DNA of 7,701 nt from Pirellulales bacterium (GCA_025924495.1 JAICIG010000387.1:1-7701); one strand, 5' to 3'. Positions 1-5,414 are shown, counted from the stretch's first letter. Notes: generated by a model not told the origin, from the letters alone. Numbers and translations: made by a program.

Positions 1-25
1 CCGCCAACGATTCTAAACGGACCAT
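1..25 (-). CDS. 5' end of an unidentified gene (runs off the left edge)
   Basis: Only the first eight codons are present, read leftward from an ATG at 25-23: M-V-R-L-E-S-L-A. The start is convincing because a full anti-SD match (AAGGAGGT on the minus strand, 31-38) sits five bases upstream. The gene follows the glycosyltransferase gene in the same direction after a gap of about 146 bases, so it may belong to the same envelope-glycan transcription unit. Nothing can be said about its product. Confidence 0.6.
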
Positions 26-30
26 GAGAG

Positions 31-38
31 ACCTCCTT
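31..38 (-). promoter_or_regulatory. Strong Shine-Dalgarno of the left-edge gene
   Basis: The minus strand reads AAGGAGGT, then GAGAG, then ATG. It is the best ribosome binding site in the window and fixes the start of the truncated gene. A perfect 6-bp inverted repeat (TTGCAG/CTGCAA, 37-56, 8-nt loop) overlaps its first two bases on the upstream side. Confidence 0.7.
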
Positions 39-171
39 GCAGCTTCCCCCCTGCAATTAGCCTCTGCGCACCCCTGAGACCCTCATCATACGGCGCCCAT
101 CGCCCCGCGGTTCGACAAAGGTGACTTTGCAGTCCTCCTGCGCGAACGTGGGCAATCCGGGCAGAGATGAA

Positions 172-1236
172 TCAGGCCGCTGGCGACAACAGTCGATCGA
201 CCCGTTCAATCACCATCGACGAAGAGACTTGCTGCATGCAGAGATGATCGTGAGGGCAGCGTGCCAGTTTGCGCAAGTAGCAAGGCGTGCAAGAAACGTC
301 GGCCTGAACGACCGATAAAGGGCGGCCGTAGGGACCCGTGCGCAGCGGGCTAGTCGGCCCGAAGACGCTCACCACCGGCTTGTTCAAAGCCACGGCAATG
401 TGCATCGATCCAGAGTCGTTCGTCACGCAGGTCGTGGCGCGGCGCACCAGTGCAATCATTTCGGCGAGCGTCGTCTGCCCCGACAGATCGCACGCGCCTG
501 GCGCGGCCTCCGCCACCGCCTTGCAGCGCGGACGGTCTTTCGGAGATCCGGCAAGCACGACGTCATAACCGCGCCCCATCAGGTTCCGGGCCACGTCGGC
601 AAAGCCCTCGATCCGCCAATGCTTCGTCTCCCAAACGGTGCCGGGCACAAGCACCGCCAAGGGACGATCTGCGACGCCGCGCGAGGCGAGCAAATTCGCA
701 ACGTTTTGTTCGATCTCTGGCGGCAAGTAAATCGAGAAGTCGGGCTGGGCGGCATCGAAGCTCAGCACATGGCCCAACCACAAATAGCGATCGACGGCGT
801 GCGCCTCCATGGTCGGCAAAGGAATGCGATGCGAATAGGTCATCCAAGCCCCTTCGCGCGTCCGCTCGAACCCAACGCGGTACGGAGCGCCGCTGGCCAC
901 GGTAAACAATGCCGAGCGAAGCTGGCCGTGCAGGTCGACGACCAGTTCATATCGCGCCCGCCAGATTCGATGCAGCAAACGCAGCATGCCGGTCGTGGCC
1001 GACCAGTTGCGGCCGAAACGAGCGAAGCGGCGACGATCGAACAAGACGACGTTCGACACGCCCGGATGCCAACGGACCAGGTCGGCGTTCTCGGGCGTGA
1101 TCAGCCAGTCGATTTGGGCTTGGGGAAATCGCTCGCGCAATTTGACCAGCACGGGCAGAGCGTGCACCACATCGCCGACCGCCGAGGGCTTGATCAGCAA
1201 AATGCGCTGGAATGATTGCGAGACAAGGTTTTGCAT
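172..1236 (-). CDS. Family 9 glycosyltransferase, heptosyltransferase-like
   Basis: A 354-residue GT9 enzyme. The family transfers heptose or related sugars from a nucleotide-sugar donor onto lipid A-core or other envelope glycans at the cytoplasmic face of the inner membrane. Visible motifs are the N-terminal Rossmann start RILLIKPSAVGDVVHALPVL (11-30) with the Gly-Asp of the acceptor side, DLHGQLRSAL (101-110), a PGTVWETKHW loop (198-207), and the donor-binding segment TNDSGSMHIA (272-281) followed by VFGPTSP (291-297). The C-terminus has the Cys cluster CTPC-x7-C-x5-C (316-333), which many GT9 heptosyltransferases carry. Length is normal. I chose ATG 1236 because the fold starts within ten residues of it. 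The frame is open to an ATG at 1311, but those 25 extra residues (MAQLCCMGSS...) do not look like the family, and neither start has a good SD. The gene lies 166 bases downstream of the oxygenase gene on the same strand. The exact sugar and acceptor cannot be read from sequence. Confidence 0.93.
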   Translation of the reverse strand: MQNLVSQSFQRILLIKPSAVGDVVHALPVLVKLRERFPQAQIDWLITPENADLVRWHPGVSNVVLFDRRRFARFGRNWSATTGMLRLLHRIWRARYELVVDLHGQLRSALFTVASGAPYRVGFERTREGAWMTYSHRIPLPTMEAHAVDRYLWLGHVLSFDAAQPDFSIYLPPEIEQNVANLLASRGVADRPLAVLVPGTVWETKHWRIEGFADVARNLMGRGYDVVLAGSPKDRPRCKAVAEAAPGACDLSGQTTLAEMIALVRRATTCVTNDSGSMHIAVALNKPVVSVFGPTSPLRTGPYGRPLSVVQADVSCTPCYLRKLARCPHDHLCMQQVSSSMVIERVDRLLSPAA

Positions 1237-1375
1237 GCTGCGGTCATACCAAGCGGCCCGCGATCGACACAAGACCGGATCAGAGGAGCCCATGCAGCAA
1301 AGCTGGGCCATTCCCCCTTAGGCATGCGAGCGAGCTCCCGCCTGGCTTCGGGCACAACAGGATCAGGCGGACAGA

Positions 1376-1381
1376 ATTCTA
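1376..1381 (-). promoter_or_regulatory. Possible extended -10 promoter for the glycosyltransferase
   Basis: The minus strand reads TGG-TAGAAT (hexamer 1376-1381), an extended -10 in the oxygenase-glycosyltransferase gap. No convincing -35 lies 16-18 bases upstream. A transcript from here would start near 1369. This is a motif match only. Confidence 0.22.
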
Positions 1382-1402
1382 CCACTCCGCTGTCACGCTG
1401 CT

Positions 1403-2077
1403 TTACGAAGCGGCACGTCGCGGCGTCGTTGCGGCGGCCTCTCGTTTGGCGGGCGCCAAGAACGGCAAAACTCGCTTGGTCCAGGCCGAAAAGCGGTGCC
1501 GCCGCAGCTCGCGGTCGACGATCCGCTGCTCGGTGATCCAATTGAATTGGATCACGCGCCGCGGCCCAGAGAAGGGCTTGTGGCCGTGGAACGAATTGTT
1601 GCTGCGGCGGAAAGCCAACAGCGTCCCTTCTTGCGGCGGCACTTCCAGGATGACGTCATCCAGATTGTCGGCGGTGCGAAGCAGACGCAACCGCCCGCCG
1701 GCCGGCTCCCATTGGGGATTCATATAGACCAGCACGGTGATGATCTTGCTGAGAGCGTCGGTATGAATCTTGCCGTCCTTCGGGCTGCAGTAGCCGCGGA
1801 CGGTGGTCATGGTGGGCCGGCCGCTAAGATCGATGCCAAACTTCTCTTCGAAAGCCGCCCGCATCTCGGGGCCGTTTAGTTCATCAATCAACTTGCCAAA
1901 GCCGGGTCCGTAGGTCACCTCGCTCAGCGGAAAGCTGCCCGGGCGTTCCACTTTGGGAAAGCCGCCATGAATAGCTTGCAGGGCCGAGGGCTTCACGAAT
2001 CCCGGCAATACCAGGTATTCGAACGGCTGGCGAGTCAACGGCGTGGCGCGAAATGCCGCTAAATCGAGAACGCTCAT
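1403..2077 (-). CDS. 2-oxoglutarate/Fe(II)-dependent oxygenase
   Basis: A 224-residue member of the 2OG-Fe(II) oxygenase superfamily (2OG-FeII_Oxy_3-like). These enzymes hydroxylate a substrate with O2, decarboxylating 2-oxoglutarate to succinate. The facial triad and co-substrate residues are visible: H105 and D107 in GKIHTDALS, the distal His in NSFHGHKPF (H164 most likely), and the 2OG-binding Arg at 173/174 in GPRRVIQFNW. The strand segments ITVLVYMNPQW (112-123) and EGTLLAFRRSNNSFHG (150-165) are typical of the double-stranded beta-helix core. The Arg-rich tail after residue 185 has no motif I recognise. AGGAG (2087-2091) lies nine bases before the ATG and supports this start. The downstream GT9 gene suggests a glycan, lipid or sugar substrate for envelope decoration, but that is inferred from context only. 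Confidence 0.93.
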   Translation of the reverse strand: MSVLDLAAFRATPLTRQPFEYLVLPGFVKPSALQAIHGGFPKVERPGSFPLSEVTYGPGFGKLIDELNGPEMRAAFEEKFGIDLSGRPTMTTVRGYCSPKDGKIHTDALSKIITVLVYMNPQWEPAGGRLRLLRTADNLDDVILEVPPQEGTLLAFRRSNNSFHGHKPFSGPRRVIQFNWITEQRIVDRELRRHRFSAWTKRVLPFLAPAKREAAATTPRRAAS

Positions 2078-2086
2078 GGCGATCGG

Positions 2087-2091
2087 CTCCT
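2087..2091 (-). promoter_or_regulatory. Ribosome binding site of the 2OG oxygenase
   Basis: AGGAG on the minus strand, nine bases before ATG 2077. It decides the start, because the frame is also preceded by a 60-codon ORF whose TGA overlaps this ATG. Confidence 0.6.
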
Positions 2092-2446
2092 GCTAGCTGC
2101 CCAGAGAAAGAAAGATGTGAAGTGAGGCGGTGTGTCGGGGCTGTCGCAGTCCGACCGAACGCCGCGGCAGTTGATCGGCATTCCAGCCGCGGTGGCTTGA
2201 GCCAAAATCGCGAATCTTGCGGCGGAAAATGAAATCAGCCGCGCCGCAGTATGCATCTCAGGCGCAATCGATTTGATGACATCTCACAATCGGCGTGATG
2301 CAGAAAGACGCGGTTCGTTTTCGCCACCGACAACGCAAGAGCAAATCTGCCAGCAAGTTAGCCATCGCCCGGGCACACGCCGGCGGAGCAAAGGCACGCC
2401 ACATGCATTCCTTCGTGCTTGCGAGACAGGAAGGTCGCTCTAAGAC

Positions 2447-2456
2447 AGGGGAAGAG
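2447..2456 (+). promoter_or_regulatory. Ribosome binding site of the thioredoxin-like gene
   Basis: The purine run AGGGGAAGAG ends two bases before ATG 2459, with the AGGGG core 7-12 bases upstream. It supports the start whose product begins with a good signal peptide. Confidence 0.55.
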
Positions 2457-2458
2457 CC

Positions 2459-3916
2459 ATGAAAACCAATTGGCAGGAAGCGTGGAAAAGGGGTTATGGA
2501 TCGCGGACGATCGCATCGGCCTTGCTTGCTGGCGCCAGTCTGCTGGCGCCGGCGACGAGCTACGCCCGAGTTCCTTACCAATCTGCAAGGCAGGCGCAGA
2601 CAAAATCCCAGGCAACAACCAAGACTTCAGCAGCCGGGACTTCAGCGAGCGCGTCCATAGTTTCCGTCCCCGCCAAGGCGACGGCGGCGAGCCAGTGCGA
2701 CTCGGGAACTTGCGCCCGTCCGACGGGGCTTTCGCTGGCAACGACCGGCGATCACAAGTACGGCACCGCTTTGACCTGGGTCGATACTCCCCGCGATGCC
2801 GGCAAGTTGGCCGCAGAGCAAAACAAGCTGGTCTTCGTGATCCAGATCTCGGGCGACTTTACGCGCGACGACTTCACGTGAAACAACGCTCAGAAGTTCA
2901 GGGCGGGCGCCCTGTCGGACCAGCAAGTTGGCGATTACTTTTCTGATCACTTTGTTTCGGCCTATCAGCAAGTGGGCGATTTCACCGTCACCAAGGTGAA
3001 CGGCAAGGTGCAAAAGAACGGCGGCAACGTTGCCGCTTACTTCTGCACTCCGGAAGGCTTCGTGCTGAATGCCACTGTCGGGCCGGTGCCCGCACAGAAA
3101 TTACTGGACGAAGCGTGGTGGGCCGTGCAGCTCGACGATCGCTTAGGCAAAACCAAGGCCGATCGGAACACCGATGCAGCAGCCGTCGCCGAGGCTCATC
3201 AGCAGCAGGCCGGCGATCGCGTGCATGCGCTATTGGCTCGCGTGCCGCTCGCGCCGTTGTCGGCCGTGCAAGAAGCGGTGTTCACCGGCTTGGGGAACGA
3301 GCAGATCACCACGGACCGCAGCGCCGTGCTTGCCGCGGCGGCGCGATTGAAGAAAGCGGAGCAGGACGGCCAACCCGTCTTGCTGGTGCTCGATAAGGCA
3401 GCGCAGGCCAAGAATGGCGCCAACAATAATATGTTTGGCGAGACCGCCGGGCTGTTCGCCGAATTGGCTCAGCCGCGCCTCAAGGCTCCAGTGCGCAACT
3501 GCATAGTCATCGTTCTGCCGATCAACCAGTTGGCTGCGCTCTCGAACGCTATGCATGTGCCGACTTACGATCTGGCCGAGCGCACAACGCCGACGATGGT
3601 GCTGCTCGACAGTCACGGCAAACAACTGCAGGCGATCGGCCGTGCCACTCCGCCCGACGTGATGGTCGACATGCTCTGGAGCGCCATCAACGAACAGCGC
3701 TACCAGCGAGCGCAGGAGCTGCTCGCACAACATCAGTTCAAAGACGCGAAACGCATTTTGGGCCTGGTTCAAGCGACGCCGATCGTGAGCCCGCTGAAGG
3801 ATCGGGCCCGACGCCAATGGGAGGCGCTGAAAGCGGGACACGAGCCCGCGCCGGAATCGCTAGCCCTGGAATCGCGCGCGGCAGAAGCGTCAATCGCGTC
3901 GGCTGCCAGCCGTTGA
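2459..3916 (+). CDS. Secreted two-domain thioredoxin-like protein; candidate selenoprotein (in-frame UGA codon 141)
   Basis: Read through one TGA (2879-2881), this is a 485-residue protein. Residues 1-37 form a Sec signal peptide: basic start, hydrophobic core IASALLAGASLLA, cleavage likely after TSYA. A Ser/Thr/Ala-rich linker follows, with C80-DSGT-C85. Domain 1 (about 105-235) looks thioredoxin-like: strand KLVFVIQIS (123-131), then FT-U141-NNAQKFRAGALSD...YFSDHFVSAY. The spacing from U141 to the Ser-Asp pair (+12, +13) equals that from the first Cys of CxxC to S/T-D in Thioredoxin_7-like proteins, so the UGA sits at the nucleophile position and A144 replaces the second Cys. The strand NVAAYFCTPEGFVLNATVGPV (190-210) follows. 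Domain 2 (about 305-405) has a cis-Pro-like TTPT (376-379) and VLLDSHGKQL but no CxxC. A helical tail follows. The frame is the same on both sides of the UGA, with no other stop or shift. The alternatives are a nonsense mutation, a sequencing error, or a 314-residue product restarting at GTG 2972 without a signal peptide. It probably acts outside the cytoplasmic membrane; partner unknown. Confidence 0.75.
2879..2914 (+). promoter_or_regulatory. Candidate bacterial SECIS: UGA plus downstream stem-loop
   Basis: The UGA at 2879-2881 is followed after 17 nt by CAGGGC (2899-2904), loop GGGC (2905-2908), then GCCCTG (2909-2914), a perfect 6-bp stem. The loop starts 24 nt after the UGA and its first base is G. 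This meets the usual bacterial SECIS criteria: loop about 16-37 nt from UGA, stem of at least 4 bp, loop of 3-14 nt, and a G in the first two loop positions. A weak lower stem, GCT (2888-2890) with AGC (2922-2924), is possible. In GC-rich DNA such a hairpin can arise by chance, so it supports but does not prove Sec insertion. Confidence 0.5.
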
Positions 3917-4540
3917 GCGGGCGCGTTGCGAGTGACCATTATATTGCGGGTAGACGGGGCGGCGAGCGAGATAGGTATCGAGTTCGTTGCCCCATTGGGT
4001 CCAGCCGGCGACGCGCTCACGGGCGAAGAGCTCCAGGTACGGGCCGGGACTGCACTGCTCGACCAGCCGGTACAGTTCGGCGGGCTTGCGCGAATGTTCT
4101 TCCTTGCGGGTCGAGAACAAATTCACTTGCGTCCTGCCCGGCTTGAGCGTGCGCATGCGCCCGCGCACGCCGAACAGCAATAACTCCGTCACGTTGCGGA
4201 AATAAAAACCGACGCCGCGCCCGTCGGGCCCGCCATCCTTGCGGACCTTGTACCAGACGAGGTTCGTCTTGTACTGAAAGCCCCAAGCCTTGAGCACTTC
4301 GAGCCCCCACGGCAACAAGGCATTCGGCGTCCAGAGATAAAGGTGGCTTTGCTCGGCGGCATGACTCGCCACCGGCATGGCGCAGATTGCTTCGATGCTC
4401 ATCGTTTCATAGCGCCGCAGCCGCTTATGTTCGGGCGCCATCTTGCCGGTGCGGTTTTGAAATCGCCACGGCGGATCGGCCAAGATCGTCTGGAATTCCC
4501 CCGTTAGTCCTGGCAGTCGATTCAATTTCAAAGTCATCAT
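3890..4540 (-). CDS. MT-A70 family N6-adenine methyltransferase
   Basis: A 216-residue MT-A70 methyltransferase, which transfers a methyl group from S-adenosylmethionine to N6 of adenine in DNA or RNA. The catalytic DPPW is at 22-25 within FQTILADPPWRF. Other family segments are LYLWTPN (67-73), GFQYKTNLVWYK (87-98), GVGFYFRNVTELLLFGVRG (109-127), HSRKPAELYRLVE (149-161) and YLELFARERVAGW (168-180). Length fits the compact bacterial members. The frame opens with GTG at 4546, and ATGs follow at 4540 and 4537. GAGG abuts ATG 4540, so the start is uncertain by two or three residues. No restriction endonuclease, DNA-binding specificity subunit or phage gene is nearby, so it looks like an orphan enzyme. 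Its last 27 coding bases overlap, antisense, the end of the thioredoxin-like gene. Confidence 0.93.
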   Translation of the reverse strand: MMTLKLNRLPGLTGEFQTILADPPWRFQNRTGKMAPEHKRLRRYETMSIEAICAMPVASHAAEQSHLYLWTPNALLPWGLEVLKAWGFQYKTNLVWYKVRKDGGPDGRGVGFYFRNVTELLLFGVRGRMRTLKPGRTQVNLFSTRKEEHSRKPAELYRLVEQCSPGPYLELFARERVAGWTQWGNELDTYLARRPVYPQYNGHSQRARSTAGSRRD

Positions 4541-4587
4541 CCTCACGAGGTCGGCGAGCCATCGCCGCGCGGCTGCGGCAAGGGGAG

Positions 4588-4593
4588 GTTATA
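4588..4593 (-). promoter_or_regulatory. Likely extended -10 promoter for the MT-A70 gene
   Basis: The minus strand reads TGG-TATAAC (hexamer 4588-4593), an extended -10 about 48 bases before ATG 4540, which would give a leader of roughly 40 bases. No -35 match is seen at 17 bases spacing, as is common for extended -10 promoters. Confidence 0.4.
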
Positions 4594-4647
4594 CCATGCC
4601 GCGCACCTCGGCGCGATGCCCGAGCGAAGGAACAACGGTCGCGGCGG

Positions 4648-4676
4648 CTGTCTCGGCCTGCTCTGTCTCGGCCTGC
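4648..4676. repeat. Two-copy 15-base tandem repeat
   Basis: The 14-base unit CTGTCTCGGCCTGC occurs exactly at 4648-4661 and 4663-4676. It is probably a replication-slippage duplication, and no function is apparent. Confidence 0.7.
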
Positions 4677-4681
4677 CCATG

Positions 4682-4730
4682 ATGCCGGCATGAAAAGCGT
4701 CGACCTCAGGTCAAAAGTCAAAGACTTTTG
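4682..4730. repeat. Cluster of three inverted repeats
   Basis: In order: ATGCCGGCAT (4682-4691, perfect 10-base palindrome), GACCT-C-AGGTC (4702-4712) and CAAAAGTC-AAA-GACTTTTG (4712-4730, perfect 8-bp stem with 3-nt loop). The last could fold as RNA on either strand, with an A-rich 5' arm and a T-rich 3' arm, so it might act as a weak bidirectional terminator. No transcription unit clearly ends here. Confidence 0.6.
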
Positions 4731-4890
4731 CCGCTCGATCGAATACTTCAAGACGGAGTCGCTCGTTTCCTCGAGTTAGTCCTTTATCCCCGGTGGCAAC
4801 CGTGATTCGTCGAATGAAATCTTGGGTCATCGTGCCCATTCGCGCGCGAGCCCCGCGTGAAGGCGCTCCCAGAGCGCCAATTTCTGTCAG

Positions 4891-4915
4891 CACGATATTA
4901 GCGACACGATATTAG
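4891..4915. repeat. Direct repeat CACGATATTAG, 14-base period
   Basis: Identical 11-base copies at 4891-4901 and 4905-4915 are separated by CGA. The second copy overlaps the proposed -35 of the downstream promoter, so the pair is well placed to be a regulator's binding site. That function is inferred from position only. Confidence 0.6.
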
Positions 4916-4941
4916 AAATCTGGCCGGCCGCCGGCTATCAT
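4913..4941 (+). promoter_or_regulatory. Possible promoter giving a leaderless start of the small-protein array
   Basis: TAGAAA (4913-4918), 17 bases, then TATCAT (4936-4941). Initiation 7 bases downstream would fall on the A of ATG 4948, giving a leaderless mRNA. This agrees with the absence of any Shine-Dalgarno before that gene. The -35 matches TTGACA at four of six positions. Confidence 0.35.
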
Positions 4942-4947
4942 GCGCGC

Positions 4948-5154
4948 ATGAGACGGAGATTCCAGTTCAGCTTGCGGGCGTTGATGATGGCCACGCTGAT
5001 CGTGGCGACGTTCTTCGCGGGCATTCATTTTGAGCGAGCACGGAGAAGGCGCGCCGATGAAACCGCAGCGCAGGCGGCACAGCGGCAACATGTCATGTAC
5101 TTTACAGACGATGTCCGCATTGTCATGCCGGAATTGCCCGAGCGCGGAGAATAG
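4948..5154 (+). CDS. Planctomycete-type QFS-leader single-pass membrane protein (68 aa)
   Basis: The product opens with MRRRFQFSLRALM, then a single transmembrane helix (about residues 10-25, MMATLIVATFFAGIHF). An ERARRRR basic stop follows, then a short polar tail with no motif. Basic N-terminus plus QFS and an aromatic/Gly-rich helix is a start I associate with many uncharacterised planctomycete proteins. The flanking charges (Arg on both sides) do not give a clear topology. It is the first of five ORFs in this window with the same opening. No Shine-Dalgarno is present, and a promoter immediately upstream may give a leaderless transcript. Function unknown. Confidence 0.7.
   Translation: MRRRFQFSLRALMMATLIVATFFAGIHFERARRRRADETAAQAAQRQHVMYFTDDVRIVMPELPERGE
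5146..5150 (+). promoter_or_regulatory. Shine-Dalgarno of the 16-codon ORF
   Basis: GGAGA ends seven bases before ATG 5158, inside the last codons of the preceding gene. It suggests that the tiny ORF is translated. Confidence 0.45.
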
Positions 5155-5157
5155 CGA

Positions 5158-5208
5158 ATGCCCCGCCGATTCCAGTTCAGCTTTAAAGATCAGGAGTCCG
5201 ACGCATGA
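5158..5208 (+). CDS. 16-residue ORF: truncated QFS-leader copy, possible coupling peptide
   Basis: The product begins MPRRFQFSFK and ends after 16 residues (..DQESDA) without reaching a membrane helix. Its first 26 bases match the start of the 5759 gene at 25 positions, so it is clearly a copy of the same module cut short. It has its own GGAGA site and carries the AGGAG of the next gene within it. Its TGA overlaps the next ATG as ATGA, the classic layout for translational coupling. It starts three bases after the previous stop codon. It is either a decayed gene remnant or a leader peptide driving the zinc-ribbon gene. Confidence 0.5.
   Translation: MPRRFQFSFKDQESDA
5192..5196 (+). promoter_or_regulatory. 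Shine-Dalgarno of the zinc-ribbon gene
   Basis: AGGAG, eight bases before ATG 5205, lies within the 16-codon ORF. It supports both the start chosen and coupling to translation of that ORF. Confidence 0.6.
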
Positions 5209-5414
5209 GCCCTCTCAATGTCGCAAACAAGATCCTTGAGTCTCCGCTCGGCCCCGGCTTTTGGAGAATCTGCCCTGCATGCCACAAAAGGTTCGCCTTG
5301 AGGCTACAAGGAAAAGGCGATCACCAAATCGTCAAGCAAGTGACGACGTATCGCTGCAAGGCATGCGGCCATGAAGTTGAGTTCGCAAAACAGCATCCAC
5401 CCAACGCCATCTAG
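5205..5414 (+). CDS. Small zinc-ribbon protein (69 aa)
   Basis: A 69-residue soluble protein with two Cys pairs, C23-PA-C26 (RICPACHKRF) and C51-KA-C54 (YRCKACGHEVEF). They are separated by 24 residues, as in a classic four-Cys zinc ribbon where the second knuckle ends a beta strand. There is no signal peptide or membrane helix. The N-terminal 20 residues (MSPLNVANKILESPLGPGFW) have no recognised motif. The gene is translationally overlapped (ATGA) with the preceding 16-codon ORF and sits inside an array of unrelated membrane micro-proteins. Zinc ribbons of this size may bind nucleic acid or act as a structural module; nothing here discriminates. Confidence 0.75.
   Translation: MSPLNVANKILESPLGPGFWRICPACHKRFALRLQGKGDHQIVKQVTTYRCKACGHEVEFAKQHPPNAI

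Larger units (their letters stand above)
2078..2458. other. Divergent intergenic region
   Basis: A 381-base gap between the outward-reading oxygenase and thioredoxin-like genes. It must hold both promoters, but I could not find a -35/-10 pair I would defend on either strand. A loose inverted pair TGCATC/GATGCA occurs at 2252-2257 and about 2297-2302. I see no RNA gene or mobile-element edge. Small ORFs here have low-complexity translations and no credible start sites. Confidence 0.5.
4547..4947. other. Repeat-rich divergent intergenic region
   Basis: A 401-base gap between the MT-A70 gene and the small-protein array. It holds a two-copy tandem repeat of 15-base period (4648-4676), three adjoining inverted repeats (4682-4730), a 7-bp hairpin (GGCGCTC/GAGCGCC, 4862-4878) and a direct repeat CACGATATTAG (4891-4901 and 4905-4915) next to the array's promoter. 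I find no convincing gene. A short minus-strand frame ending at 4711 has neither a ribosome binding site nor recognisable similarity. Confidence 0.6.

Noticed and set aside
400..1215. Long plus-strand ORF (271 codons) opposite the glycosyltransferase
   Set aside because: Translation is rich in Arg, Gln and His with no motif. The minus strand carries a full set of GT9 motifs over the same bases, so this is a GC-rich antisense shadow.
2074..2256. 60-codon minus-strand ORF whose TGA overlaps the oxygenase ATG (ATGA)
   Set aside because: The overlap looks like coupling, but the ORF has no Shine-Dalgarno and a low-complexity translation. The oxygenase also has its own AGGAG.
2419..2946. Overlapping plus-strand ORF that spans the in-frame UGA in another frame
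   Set aside because: It would offer a frameshift explanation, but its translation is Arg/Gly-rich with no thioredoxin features. The frame on both sides of the UGA is the same, so no shift is needed.
3230..3841. 203-codon minus-strand ORF opposite the thioredoxin-like gene
   Set aside because: His- and Arg-rich antisense shadow without recognisable domain or start site.
4862..4878. Hairpin GGCGCTC-CCA-GAGCGCC as a terminator
   Set aside because: The stem is good, but the following bases (AATTTCTG) are a poor T-tract and no plus-strand gene lies upstream to be terminated.
4711..4893. Minus-strand ORF, possibly starting at an inner ATG (MTQDFIRRITVATGDKG...)
   Set aside because: Composition is not absurd, but there is no Shine-Dalgarno, no family resemblance, and its end runs through the 8-bp inverted repeat. 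I cannot support it as a gene.
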